Assembly (NCBI GenBank): GCA_016788865.1
Contig: JAEUSB010000050.1
Span: 1 to 64,000 of the forward strand
DNA: 64,000 nt
Direction: 5' to 3'
Origin: Leptospirales bacterium
Lineage (GTDB): Bacteria > Spirochaetota > Leptospiria > Leptospirales > Leptonemataceae
Numbering within the stretch: position 1 is the first letter of the stretch; the number at the start of each line of letters is the position of its first letter. Positions 19,383 through 27,739 of this stretch are shown here, piece by piece. The notes beneath the pieces are model-generated. The model did no database searches and was not told the DNA's origin. It worked only from the letters and a program-made list of their open reading frames with translations. A program made the translations under genes and the position numbers.

Positions 19383-20105
19383 ATGGAACTCACTTTTCTC
19401 ACATACAACATTCATCGGGCCATCGGTTTTGACCGCAAATACCGGTTGGACCGGATCATCGATATCTGCAAGGAAGTGGGCGCAGATGTGGTCGCTTTGC
19501 AAGAAGTGGATCGATTCGTGCCTCGAAGCAAACGAGAAGACCTGGCCCATCTGATCTCGGACAGCCTGGGAATGAACTACGATCTTGGTCTAAATGTTAA
19601 GCTCAAGCATGGCCACTATGGCAATGCTACCTTTTCAAAACTCCCGATCAAATCCTCGGAGAACCTGAATATTACCTGGGGAATCAAGAAAAAGCGCGGC
19701 TGTTTGGTTACGTGCCTTGAATCGCCGGCAGGAGAAGTTGGAATCTTGAACTTTCATCTGGGGCTGGCTCGTATGGAACAGGTACGTCAAAAGAAGAAGA
19801 TCATTGAATCTCGCCCTATGCTTGAGCTGGGACAGAAGCCACTCGTTCTACTTGGCGACACAAACGATAGAACAAGCAGACTCTCAGCCTCATTTTTGGA
19901 CTCAGGTTTTAGAGACACTTCCTCGGGTTCCAAACGCAATACCTTCCCAGCCTACGCCCCGATGCTTCGATTGGATCGGATATTTGTAAACGATTGGTGG
20001 GAGATTAAGGAACACCATGTTATTCGGAACAAACAAACTCGCACTGCATCCGATCATCTGCCAGTCTTCGCTCGACTGCGTTTGCAACGCCAGTTAGAAT
20101 CGTGA
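19383..20105 (+). CDS. Endonuclease/exonuclease/phosphatase family protein
   Basis: A 240-residue EEP-fold protein. In order it shows LTYNIHRAIG (Asn), VALQEVD (metal Glu), ILNFHLGLARMEQ (His), LLGDTND (Asp/Asn) and TASDHLPVFARL (Asp-His). These are the residues of the DNase I-like active site, so it should be a Mg-dependent phosphodiesterase or phosphatase. No signal peptide is present. The substrate is not predictable; members act on nucleic acids, phospholipids or inositol phosphates. It diverges from the VWA gene and ends 2 bp before the convergent propeller gene. Confidence 0.82.
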   Translation: MELTFLTYNIHRAIGFDRKYRLDRIIDICKEVGADVVALQEVDRFVPRSKREDLAHLISDSLGMNYDLGLNVKLKHGHYGNATFSKLPIKSSENLNITWGIKKKRGCLVTCLESPAGEVGILNFHLGLARMEQVRQKKKIIESRPMLELGQKPLVLLGDTNDRTSRLSASFLDSGFRDTSSGSKRNTFPAYAPMLRLDRIFVNDWWEIKEHHVIRNKQTRTASDHLPVFARLRLQRQLES

Positions 20106-20107
20106 AA

Positions 20108-21322
20108 TTACAACTTATTGAAGTAAGCCGATTGTGCGATTCCCTGGCAGAGCCGTCCGCGTGAGCCCGTATCTATGACAGGGATGCTGGTCTCGCCATA
20201 CGGGATACCAAAGATCTTACCGTTAGGCGCCAAAACGGCTCCGCGCAAGCTGGTGGCTACGGTTCCAAAATTGGATGTAACTCCTGTGCTGGGTTCTAGC
20301 AACCCAAGCGTCCCCGCAACCGTTCCCACAAAATAGGTATTACCATTTGCGGCGTACGCGCCGCCCGTGAATCCGACCGATGCAGTCGCAGTATAACTGC
20401 TAACCGTTTCTGTCCAGGGATCTATTACCAGGACCGTGTTGTTGCTTCTTGCATAGATCCTTCCGTCCGATCCTAGCACGCCTCCCAGAAATCCTGTGGC
20501 CGGAGACGAAATTGTATAAGCTGAGCTACTGCCCGGATCGATCACGAGCACTGTTGAAACTGTGTAGGGAATTCCATAAATTTTACCGTTAGGCGCCAAT
20601 ACTCCACCTACCCATTTTGTTGCACCCGGGAAAGAGCCAAAAGTCGTTACCGAATTTGTTGTCGGATCAACCACGCCAATGCTTCCCCCGGAGTGTGGGA
20701 TAGAATAGATCTTGCCGTTTGGCGCTAACACCCCACCAAAGTAGTCATTGGCCGCAGCCGTTCCAAAAGTGGATGTGCTTCGAGTCGCCGTATCTATAAT
20801 GAGGAATGTCGTCTGTTGGTTAGGAATACCATAGATCTTACCGTTAGGCGCAAGTACACCACCAGCCCACATGAAAGTGCTTGCAAAACTCCCAAAGCTT
20901 GCTTGCGCATTGGTTTCCGGATCTATCTCCAGGAGGGTATTTGCCCCGTTCGGAATGGCATAGATCTTGCCATTGGGGCCTAAAACCCCCCCGTAATGAT
21001 CGCCTCCGGACACATTGGAATAGGCGAGACTACCAACCGAAGGTGGATGCGAAGAACCCAAACTTACTTGCTGCTGCAAGGAATGTTGCAAATTCCACCA
21101 GTTCCCTGGTTGAATCACGGTCAGGATGTCTTGTTTGCAGGGATTCAATGGATCCAACTCCAGAAATGCCAGCGGAAGAACCTCCATGCAGGACGGATCG
21201 CCCAGACGGCACTCAGCAGCTACTCTGCAATCCAGAAGGGTCAGGGCAGCAAGGTAAAAGAAGAAAAGACGGAACGGGGAAGAAAACGGCCGGCTTTCAC
21301 GGTAGCGCATTCGGGGCCTCAT
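20108..21322 (-). CDS. Secreted protein with seven-repeat beta-propeller
   Basis: About 404 residues from ATG 21322 (ATG 21310 is also possible). A basic N-terminus and hydrophobic stretch (FRLFFFYLAALTLL) form a signal. A Cys in LLDC could be a relaxed spirochaetal lipobox, though Asp at -1 is unusual; cleavage after VAA is the alternative. The rest contains seven repeats of roughly 43-46 residues built on GGVLAPNGKIYGIP, then a strand ending in VIDP and a Thr/Ser-rich turn with FG. This suggests one blade per repeat in a seven-bladed propeller. The repeats are also similar at nucleotide level. Its target is unknown. Confidence 0.75.
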   Translation of the reverse strand: MRPRMRYRESRPFSSPFRLFFFYLAALTLLDCRVAAECRLGDPSCMEVLPLAFLELDPLNPCKQDILTVIQPGNWWNLQHSLQQQVSLGSSHPPSVGSLAYSNVSGGDHYGGVLGPNGKIYAIPNGANTLLEIDPETNAQASFGSFASTFMWAGGVLAPNGKIYGIPNQQTTFLIIDTATRSTSTFGTAAANDYFGGVLAPNGKIYSIPHSGGSIGVVDPTTNSVTTFGSFPGATKWVGGVLAPNGKIYGIPYTVSTVLVIDPGSSSAYTISSPATGFLGGVLGSDGRIYARSNNTVLVIDPWTETVSSYTATASVGFTGGAYAANGNTYFVGTVAGTLGLLEPSTGVTSNFGTVATSLRGAVLAPNGKIFGIPYGETSIPVIDTGSRGRLCQGIAQSAYFNKL

Positions 21323-21459
21323 TTTGAACAATGTGGCCTTGTCTTTGAACCAGCTCGTTCATCATCACGTCGGGATTTCCTGAATATTCAGAAAGCGATC
21401 GCATCGATAACAAACCAGCCTGGGTTCCTTGCGTACTATTCTTAGGGCTAATCTAGAAA

Positions 21460-22350
21460 TTAGACAAATCGACTCAGTTCCGGGTCATTGTCGACCGTTT
21501 CTGCCAGCAGGGTGGACAGATGCGTGAGAAACTGCGCATAGCCCGCTGGAATGCCTTCCTGAATCTTGTGGCTCACTTCATCTCTCAATTTCCTGAGCGC
21601 ACCATGCACGTCAGCCAGACGAGCTTTGTGCTGATCCGGATGCTCTTTGCGGAGGATTACACGCACATTATACGGATACATGTCCCGAATAAGCTGCCCC
21701 ACGAATAACTTCTCTTTGTCTGGACGAATTACGATTTGCTCGTGTCTGGGTTGTTGATTGTAACGGGCATACGTCAGTCCAAAACCAAAAAGTTCTTTGA
21801 TATACTCCTGGATTGTTGAATCCTCAACCTCACTACGGCGGATTGCCTCCCACTTCTCGGTTACTCCAAACTGCGCGGGGGTCTTATGTTCTACTTTGTG
21901 CTCAATAGGCGATTCGTTAACGCCGAGGTGAACCGAGTAGAGCTCGACTTTCATTGTTCCGTTGGACTTGATAAGCTCGAGGTCTTGCTGCGAAGCCAGA
22001 AAAATACCGAACTCCCCTTCCTTTAACGAATGGTTGCTATCGATTGGCCGCCGAGCCGGATGCTTTCTAAAAGTAGCAAAGTCCATGATCACAAAGGGAG
22101 CGTTTGCGTCCCGCCGATTGGAAATAAATAAGTGGAGTTCCTTATGATCGCGGAGAATCGTAATCAACACATCACCGCGCTCCGGGTGAAGGAGAGATTG
22201 AATTACAATTTCCTCATCTTTAAGAAGATTTGACGCCTGGCCCGAAATCCCCATGCGCGCTTTCAGTGCATGTACAAGACCTTCAACGGTTCTTTTGACC
22301 TGGGTAACTTCGTGCGGCTCCAGCTTGCCGAGCTCAGGATGATCGGACAT
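21460..22350 (-). CDS. Conserved-looking hypothetical protein in the dnaA-recF cluster
   Basis: A 296-residue soluble protein with no signal peptide and no recognised domain. The N-terminal half has alternating strand-like segments (DVLITILRDHKELHLFIS and FVIMDFATFRKHP). The C-terminal half is helical and ends with charged segments. It overlaps the upstream zinc-ribbon gene by 17 bp, so the two are coupled. Position at the end of the dnaA-dnaN-recF-dciA series suggests co-expression with replication genes but says nothing certain about function. Confidence 0.65.
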   Translation of the reverse strand: MSDHPELGKLEPHEVTQVKRTVEGLVHALKARMGISGQASNLLKDEEIVIQSLLHPERGDVLITILRDHKELHLFISNRRDANAPFVIMDFATFRKHPARRPIDSNHSLKEGEFGIFLASQQDLELIKSNGTMKVELYSVHLGVNESPIEHKVEHKTPAQFGVTEKWEAIRRSEVEDSTIQEYIKELFGFGLTYARYNQQPRHEQIVIRPDKEKLFVGQLIRDMYPYNVRVILRKEHPDQHKARLADVHGALRKLRDEVSHKIQEGIPAGYAQFLTHLSTLLAETVDNDPELSRFV

Positions 22351-22702
22351 TTGCTTCCTTCTCCGAAATAAATTCCTCAGGACTCACTCGGGTGAGTCGC
22401 GTGGGATTTACTCCGCCAGTAAGGTAACAATGCGGGCAACCATAAATATGTGCCTGTCTTTTCTGCGTTGGACCGAGATCGGGAAATATAGCAGCGATCA
22501 AGTACTCTTCCTGGGTGAGCAGGGTTCCGCAAACCGGGCAAAGGCGTGGGCGTTCCGATGCTTTCATGTTCAAAGCCCTGGCAACATTCAGCCGCGGCGG
22601 CTCTGGTTTTGAGGGCATGGCCTTTCCTTTGGGCATGTTGATGACGTTCAAAAAGAATATCACCGCTACCGCAAGGGCCGCTATGGTTACGAATGTCATC
22701 AT
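22334..22702 (-). CDS. Membrane-anchored zinc-ribbon protein
   Basis: A 122-residue protein with one N-terminal membrane helix (MMTFVTIAALAVAVIFFLNV). A soluble domain follows with two Cys pairs: LCPVCG about 57-62 and GCPHC about 94-98. This is a plausible zinc ribbon facing the cytoplasm. GGAA lies upstream of the ATG. No named family is recognised. It overlaps the next gene by 17 bp and follows dciA after 109 bp; that gap shows only AT-rich sequence and no clear terminator. Confidence 0.65.
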   Translation of the reverse strand: MMTFVTIAALAVAVIFFLNVINMPKGKAMPSKPEPPRLNVARALNMKASERPRLCPVCGTLLTQEEYLIAAIFPDLGPTQKRQAHIYGCPHCYLTGGVNPTRLTRVSPEEFISEKEANVRSS

Positions 22703-22811
22703 ATGTAGTATTCCTAATCGGCCAGGGGAGCTACTCCTTTGAGGCCTATACCCCTGACATGGGCTCAGATGGATTTTAAATTGATAGAAAGTGGAAAAGC
22801 AACCTCAAAAT

Positions 22812-23240
22812 TCACTTTCCTGAACGGAATTCATTGAGCAGCATCTTCACGTCAGTCGGGATTGTGTTCGCCTGCTCCTGAGTTTGCTCCTCGCGGACTA
22901 CCTCCCTGCCTCCTGGTTCAAATCTGCCCTTTTGAACCACTATTTCCTTGATCGAAGGCGTAATTGACTTCAGGACCCGCAGAACCTGTGGGATTATCAA
23001 ATTGAAATCCTGGGCGTACACGGCCTTCTCAATCCTGACGTAGACACGATGCCCGCGCACTTCAGCAGGATAGGAATGCCTTGCAATTGGTCCGACAATG
23101 TCAGGCCAGCGTGACTGGAGACTGAGCAACGTAATATCCTGGACCTCGCTCTCTGAGGTAAAGGCGCTCAAAAATGTTTCCCTCAGTTTCGAAACTGGTA
23201 TTGCATCGGGAATTTTCTCGGGAAATTCCGGATCAGACAT
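22812..23240 (-). CDS. DUF721/DciA-like replicative helicase loader
   Basis: A 142-residue protein from ATG 23240 (MSDPEF), which has a GAGGGG Shine-Dalgarno and overlaps the recF stop by 8 bp. The central part matches the DUF721 (DciA) fold: RWPDIVGPIARHSYP, then VYVRIEKAVYAQDFNLIIPQVLRVL. DciA proteins help load DnaB helicase in bacteria that lack DnaC, and are commonly located after recF. The C-terminal tail is charged. gyrB, which often follows in this gene order, is absent here. Confidence 0.8.
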   Translation of the reverse strand: MSDPEFPEKIPDAIPVSKLRETFLSAFTSESEVQDITLLSLQSRWPDIVGPIARHSYPAEVRGHRVYVRIEKAVYAQDFNLIIPQVLRVLKSITPSIKEIVVQKGRFEPGGREVVREEQTQEQANTIPTDVKMLLNEFRSGK

Positions 23241-24351
23241 TTTTCCCCTCTCGGCGTTCCACATTCCCCCCTGGACTAACAGAATAGATCACGCTCTGCT
23301 TCAGGAGTGAATGCATATTGTCGTCGAGGCCATCGAGGTCTGGAGTAGTAAATATGGCCTGCCCGCTCTCTTCGAGTAGTTTGACAAATGCAGATCGCCG
23401 TAGCGCATCGAGCTCGCGAATTACGTCATCGATCAAAAGTACCGGCGTCACACCGGTGCTGGCCTTCAAATAATGAAACTGCGCGATTCGGAGACCCAGA
23501 GCAATGGACCGACGTTGGCCCTGACTTCCAAATTGTAAAATGTCTTTACCTTCTCGTTCAAACTGGGGGCTATCTCTATGTGGTCCGGCAGTAGTGTAAC
23601 CAACCCTGGTGTCCTTCATGGTTGAGCTTTCTAGATAACTCATCAAATCATTCCTATGATTCGCATGAATGGAGTAAGTAATCTTATCTCTGTCGCCCGA
23701 AATTTGACCGAGTGCTTGCGTGAATGCACCGTGGAATCGCTCCAGAAAATCTTCCCGGGCCTTCCAGATCAGTTCTGCAAAATGAGCGAGCCTTGTGTTC
23801 CAGATGGCAAGGTCCTGGGGCGAATTCTTGCGTTCACGAATCCTTTTGAGCAGAGCATTTCTCTGCCGAAGAGCCTTCTGGTATTGGATCAGATTTTGTA
23901 GATACACTGCATCCATGCTCGAAATGGTAGCGTCTATGAACTTGCGTCTTTCGCCCGGGCCACCTTCAACAATTTGCAAATCTGCCGGACTGAAAACAAC
24001 GCACATAAACTGTCCGACGATTGCACTTCGAGCCGTGACGGGCTTTTCATTCAGCTTTATGCGCCGCCGCATCTCGCCGGATGAGAAATCGACGGCCATT
24101 TCAATTTCATTCCTGGTTCCAGTCTTCTCGTACTTTGCCCTGATATAGTATCCGTTGGTTCCTTCACGGGTTAGGTCTGCGTCGCTTGAGCCTCTAAACG
24201 ATCTTCCGTGCGCCAGGAGCCCAATCGATTCAAGGAGATTCGTTTTTCCGGATGCGTTCTGCCCAACGAGGAACGTTAGGCGCGACGGAAAATCAATTAC
24301 CAGGTTCTGGTAGTTTCGGAAATCACGAAGCTGCGCTGAGATCAGTCGCAC
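23233..24351 (-). CDS. recF: DNA replication/repair protein RecF
   Basis: A 372-residue SMC-like ATPase with a GTG start. Walker A GQNASGKTNLLESI lies near residue 30. The signature region FGSQGQRRSIALGLRIAQF and Walker B-like PVLLIDDVIRELD follow in order. RecF acts with RecO and RecR at single-strand gaps to load RecA. An ATG 2 nt upstream is out of frame, so the GTG at 24351 is the usable start, 7 nt after the dnaN stop. The length is normal. Confidence 0.95.
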   Translation of the reverse strand: MRLISAQLRDFRNYQNLVIDFPSRLTFLVGQNASGKTNLLESIGLLAHGRSFRGSSDADLTREGTNGYYIRAKYEKTGTRNEIEMAVDFSSGEMRRRIKLNEKPVTARSAIVGQFMCVVFSPADLQIVEGGPGERRKFIDATISSMDAVYLQNLIQYQKALRQRNALLKRIRERKNSPQDLAIWNTRLAHFAELIWKAREDFLERFHGAFTQALGQISGDRDKITYSIHANHRNDLMSYLESSTMKDTRVGYTTAGPHRDSPQFEREGKDILQFGSQGQRRSIALGLRIAQFHYLKASTGVTPVLLIDDVIRELDALRRSAFVKLLEESGQAIFTTPDLDGLDDNMHSLLKQSVIYSVSPGGNVERREGKNV

Positions 24352-24358
24352 ATTATAT

Positions 24359-25471
24359 TTAGATTTTCATTGGCATCACAACTGCCAGAAAATCCGGATC
24401 AGCCGGGTCACTGACAACGGAAGGTGAACTCGGTGAAGAGAATCCAAGTTGAACGTCGTCTGAAGAGAGTACCTTCAGAACTTCCATGATATAGACAGAA
24501 TTGAATCCAATCACCATATCTGGACCGCCATACTCACAATCGAGACTGCTTTCACTGCCGCCAAGATCCGGGGTGCTTGCCTGGAATCCGACGGATCCAC
24601 TGGAGAAACTCAATCTTACCTGACGTGCTGGTTCTATTGCAACGGATGCGGCCTGACGCATTGCTTTCTCGAGTTCAATTCGATTGATTTTGATTTTATG
24701 ATCGAGCTTCTTTGGAATTACCTGCTCATAATCCGGAAAGTTGCCATCGATTAGTTTGCACACTAGATCAACTCGGCCCACGCGAATATGAACCCTTTTT
24801 TCTTTCTCATCAAACGAAAGTGATGCTTCCTCTGATGCGTCGAGTAGCCTCACCAGCTCTTTGACTGCCTTTGCAGGCAGAATGATTCCTTCTTTGAATG
24901 GCAGTGCATTTGGCAATTCGCGTTCTATTTTTGATAGTCTTCGACCATCTGTAGCAACAATTATCAATGAGTTCTTGCTTACCTTTAGGTACAATCCGTT
25001 GAATACGTAGCGGCTGTCATCCTGTGCCATTGCATAGAAGGTTTTCATGATCATTTCACGAAGGACTGCGGCCGGAAAAGAGACGAAACTATCTTCTGGA
25101 GCGCTACTTGACGCTGGATAGTCGGATGCGGGTGATGTGACCAGATGCACCCTAGGTTTTGTTTTTGCTTGCGGAGCAAAGATATTGATCTTATCGTCAA
25201 CTACGGAGATTTCAATGGATTCACCATCCATGGCTCCAATCACCTGGGTTAGTTTCTTGGCCGGAACGGTGGTGCTGCCCTTTTTTTCCATCTGGATGGC
25301 TATAGAAGTCTTAAGGCCAATCTCGAGGTCCGTGGTCGTAAGCACAGCGTTACCTTTGTCCGCTTCGATTAGGACATTTGAATATACGGACCGAATCTCC
25401 CTTGATGGGATAATTCCATCAACTGTTGTGATTGCCTTCAAGAATTGCTGTCGATCGACGGTGAACTTCAT
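24359..25471 (-). CDS. dnaN: DNA polymerase III beta clamp
   Basis: A 370-residue sliding clamp with the start MKFTVDRQQFLKAI. The three structural repeats are recognisable: SVYSNVLIEADKGNAVLTTTD, RYVFNGLYLKVSKNSLIIVATDGRRLSKIE, and the C-terminal end DPDFLAVVMPMKI, matching the family's VMPM(R/K) end. It tethers the polymerase to DNA. It is expressed between dnaA (235 bp upstream) and recF (7 bp downstream). A perfect TTGACA (minus strand, 25606-25611) lies upstream, but no convincing -10 sits at the right distance. Confidence 0.97.
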   Translation of the reverse strand: MKFTVDRQQFLKAITTVDGIIPSREIRSVYSNVLIEADKGNAVLTTTDLEIGLKTSIAIQMEKKGSTTVPAKKLTQVIGAMDGESIEISVVDDKINIFAPQAKTKPRVHLVTSPASDYPASSSAPEDSFVSFPAAVLREMIMKTFYAMAQDDSRYVFNGLYLKVSKNSLIIVATDGRRLSKIERELPNALPFKEGIILPAKAVKELVRLLDASEEASLSFDEKEKRVHIRVGRVDLVCKLIDGNFPDYEQVIPKKLDHKIKINRIELEKAMRQAASVAIEPARQVRLSFSSGSVGFQASTPDLGGSESSLDCEYGGPDMVIGFNSVYIMEVLKVLSSDDVQLGFSSPSSPSVVSDPADPDFLAVVMPMKI

Positions 25472-25706
25472 GGTCTTATTCCAATTATAAATATCTATTT
25501 ATGTACTTGTACTTTGTTGGTGGTGTGAATATGTCGGAACTCTCGGAATCCCTACAAAAGCCTACGATTTATGAACCATACCGGTTTCCGCTTTTGTCAC
25601 CCCTCTGTCAAAAATAAAAAGAAACTCGATTCGAACCTCTTTTCCCGGCAATGAATAGGCCAGTATGAAGCGGTGTCTGTCTGTAGCTCGACAGGTTACT
25701 CACGGG
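25472..25706. other. dnaA-dnaN intergenic region, possible unwinding element
   Basis: A 235-bp gap. It holds an AT-rich stretch at about 25475-25517 (TTATAAATATCTATTTATG-like). One near match to a DnaA box lies at 25524-25532 (TGTGAATAT, 8 of 9 against TGTGNATAA), and TGTCA occurs twice, at 25596-25600 and 25606-25610. No cluster of good boxes is visible. It may hold the dnaN promoter and part of the origin; neither can be fixed by eye. Confidence 0.35.
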
Positions 25707-26987
25707 TTACTGGGGTGATTTACACAGGTCTTCCACGGCCGAGGCATAAGTCTTCCGGAAGACGGCGCTGGCTTTGAGGCGTTCTTTGACCTTCTTTTGC
25801 GCGTGAATCACCGTTGTATGGTCACGCTTCTGAAATTGGCGCGCCACCGCTGATTTGCTGAGACCGGCGTGTTCAATGGCCAGGACCATGGCTACGTGCC
25901 TGGGTACAGCGTGCTCCGTCTTCCGCGAGTTTCCCAAGAGGTCCGCTTTACTCACGCCAAAGCGAGCGCAAACGATTCGCAACACATCCTCAAGCGATAT
26001 GCTTTTCAAGTTACTTCGGTAGGCACCCAGGTACTGTTCGACGGACGAAGCGGTGAGTTCTATGCCTTGATTCTGAATCAAATGCAATTTCCCCAGTGCC
26101 GATTCGAGTTCCCGGACCCCGCCACCGATCATTCCAGAAATCAACTCCATCAAATCCTTCGTAAGTCGAATCCCGAACTCGCTTGCGATCCGCTCGGTGA
26201 GTTCCAGCCGCAGCGCTTGATCCGGGGGATCAATGGCAAGTTGGAGGCCCGCGAGTATTCTACTTTCGAGCCTTGGCTCGAGTCTGAGCTCCGATGGCGC
26301 TGACTCACAGGTTACAACCACCTGCTTTCCCCGATCGAGATAATGACTGAGGGTGTGCGTCAATTCTTCGCGACTGTTTGGCGATGTTACGCGAATTGCG
26401 TGCAAGTCATCCAGGATAAATATGTCAGCACTTCGCATCTCTTTCTTAAATTCAATAGCCGATTTGGTTTGCAGGGACTGCAGATAGCGATCGCGGAACG
26501 TTTCACCGCTGATATACAGGATATTCAAATTTGGATTCTGTTCCAGACATCGTCTGGCGAAACCGTGCACCAAATGCGTTTTTCCCGAACCGGGTGGTCC
26601 GTAAATTACCAACGGATTGCTTCGACCTGGTGATTCGATCGTGGCGAGGATCCCGCGCAACAGGACGCGATTATTCGTACCGGCATAGAAGTTTTCCAGT
26701 GTATACCGTGGATGAAGCCATTCCCTGGCGGGAAGGGACTGCGATTCGTTGATTTCAAACTCAATCGCAACAGGGTGGCCCATCAGACTCTGCATTCTCG
26801 ATTGAATGGGCGCCGCGTAATTTGTCTTTATATGAGACAGAATTCGGGCATTGGGTACATTGAGGATCAGGCGATTCTGATCTGCGGCTCTTTTTGCAAA
26901 AACACCATGAAAAAAAGGGTCCAATGCCTTCGCGGCACTGTCTTTCTTTAGTTCAGAAAGTGTTCGTAACCAGGCCTCTTCCAGCAC
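25707..26987 (-). CDS. dnaA: Chromosomal replication initiator DnaA
   Basis: A 426-residue initiator with a GTG start; an upstream in-frame stop leaves no alternative. Domain I is short and divergent. The AAA+ domain has Walker A GPPGSGKT (130-137), Walker B IFILDDLHA (189-197) and GGGVRELESALGKL (sensor region). The C-terminal DNA-binding domain carries KSAVARQFQKRDHTTVIHA with the canonical RDHTTV recognition segment (388-393). It binds oriC and opens it. The Walker A is unusual: most DnaA proteins have GxxGxGKTHL with a GLGKT core, here it is GSGKT preceded by two Pro. It is divergent from rpmH. Confidence 0.95.
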   Translation of the reverse strand: MLEEAWLRTLSELKKDSAAKALDPFFHGVFAKRAADQNRLILNVPNARILSHIKTNYAAPIQSRMQSLMGHPVAIEFEINESQSLPAREWLHPRYTLENFYAGTNNRVLLRGILATIESPGRSNPLVIYGPPGSGKTHLVHGFARRCLEQNPNLNILYISGETFRDRYLQSLQTKSAIEFKKEMRSADIFILDDLHAIRVTSPNSREELTHTLSHYLDRGKQVVVTCESAPSELRLEPRLESRILAGLQLAIDPPDQALRLELTERIASEFGIRLTKDLMELISGMIGGGVRELESALGKLHLIQNQGIELTASSVEQYLGAYRSNLKSISLEDVLRIVCARFGVSKADLLGNSRKTEHAVPRHVAMVLAIEHAGLSKSAVARQFQKRDHTTVIHAQKKVKERLKASAVFRKTYASAVEDLCKSPQ

Positions 26988-27230
26988 AGATGAACCACCA
27001 GCTCAAAACGGATGCGGAAATAAACCGCCAACCAATAAATGAGCAAGCCAAAAAATGAACACCACGTCTGAAAATCCGCAAAGCCCGATCCTGGGCAAGG
27101 AACGGGGATTAAAAAATGTTGACCGTGGTGTCGCCAGGCCTTTTTTGAATTAAATTAACTAAGAAAGTCCGGTTCCAGCCAACCTTGGCGGTTGGCTCAC
27201 ACTTTCACCTGACACTTCCGGAAAAAACGT
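26988..27230. other. dnaA-rpmH intergenic region, candidate oriC
   Basis: A 243-bp gap between divergent dnaA and rpmH, the usual site of oriC in this gene order. It has A/T-rich runs (GGATTAAAAAATG near 27106-27118, and CCTTTTTTGAATTAAATTAACT at 27139-27160). I found no exact TTATNCACA box on either strand. A TTGACC hexamer at 27119-27124 has no good -10 partner. A hairpin of 8 bp lies at 27177-27197, in what would be the rpmH leader. Assignment as the origin rests on gene order. Confidence 0.4.
27177..27197 (+). promoter_or_regulatory. Hairpin in the rpmH 5' leader
   Basis: AGCCAACC (27177-27184), loop TTGGC, GGTTGGCT (27190-27197): a perfect 8-bp stem ending 33 nt before the rpmH ATG. No T-run follows. 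It could be an autoregulatory or stability element for the ribosomal-protein transcript; this is inference. Confidence 0.4.
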
Positions 27231-27386
27231 ATGAAAAGAACATTTCAGCCCAGCAAAAAGAGAAAAGCCAAAACGCACGGATTTAGAAAGCGCATGTCGA
27301 CCAAGAACGGTCGCAAAGTACTCTCCAGCAGAAGAAAGAAGGGCCGTAAGAGGCTCACTGCTTCCGATCAAAAGCACAGGAAGTAG
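27231..27386 (+). CDS. rpmH: 50S ribosomal protein L34
   Basis: A 51-residue, highly basic protein, [20 protein letters not shown]..., with the standard L34 signature ([26 protein letters not shown]). It is a component of the large ribosomal subunit. The C-terminal six to seven residues (ASDQKHRK) are slightly longer than the usual end. Its last codons carry the AGGAAG used as Shine-Dalgarno by rnpA. Confidence 0.97.
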   Translation: MKRTFQPSKKRKAKTHGFRKRMSTKNGRKVLSSRRKKGRKRLTASDQKHRK

Positions 27387-27388
27387 TC

Positions 27389-27739
27389 CTGGCCATAACT
27401 GATTTCCGCGCGCGTACTCTGAAAGGTAAGCAGCGTTTCGAGCGCTTGTTTCGCGGCGGCCGCAGAATTCCGCAGCGGGGAATCACATTGATCATCAACA
27501 AAGACGAGAGCGGATTGGGCGGGCTTGCGGTGTGCGTCTCAAAGGCAAGAAACGCGGTCTTCAGGAATCGCATGCGCCGCGTCGCGCGTGAAGCGATCAA
27601 TCCCATCGTTCCACTCATTCGTCTGGGTTGGTCGGTTGCAATTTTTCCGGACAATCACTTTCTAAATGCCACGTTAGACGATCGGACGGAGCTCGCTAGA
27701 AGGGCGTTCAAGCAGGCCGATCTGCTGGAGTCTGCATGA
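27389..27739 (+). CDS. rnpA: Ribonuclease P protein component with a non-standard (CTG) start
   Basis: A 116-residue protein if read from CTG 27389. The RNR motif RNRMRRVAREA and the preceding GLAVCVSKARNAV are typical of RnpA, which assists the RNase P RNA in cleaving tRNA leaders. The conserved N-terminal part (FRARTLKGKQRFERLFRGGRR) lies in frame upstream of the first TTG at 27446, and no ATG, GTG or TTG exists there; the next upstream in-frame stop is at 27347. CTG 27389 is preceded by AGGAAG (27378-27383) at a 5-nt distance and begins 3 nt after the rpmH stop. ATA at 27395 is the other option. The downstream TTG would remove part of the fold. Confidence 0.85.
   Translation: MAITDFRARTLKGKQRFERLFRGGRRIPQRGITLIINKDESGLGGLAVCVSKARNAVFRNRMRRVAREAINPIVPLIRLGWSVAIFPDNHFLNATLDDRTELARRAFKQADLLESA

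Noticed and set aside
25717-25724. TTTACACA near the dnaA stop as a DnaA box
   Set aside because: Only 7 of 9 positions match as an extended site, it lies inside the dnaA coding end, and it is isolated.
27119-27124. TTGACC as the -35 of the rpmH promoter
   Set aside because: No acceptable -10 hexamer lies 16-18 bp downstream; the nearest AT-rich hexamers are at 20-26 bp.
27446-27739. rnpA starting at TTG 27446
   Set aside because: This would cut off the conserved N-terminal region that is plainly in frame upstream.
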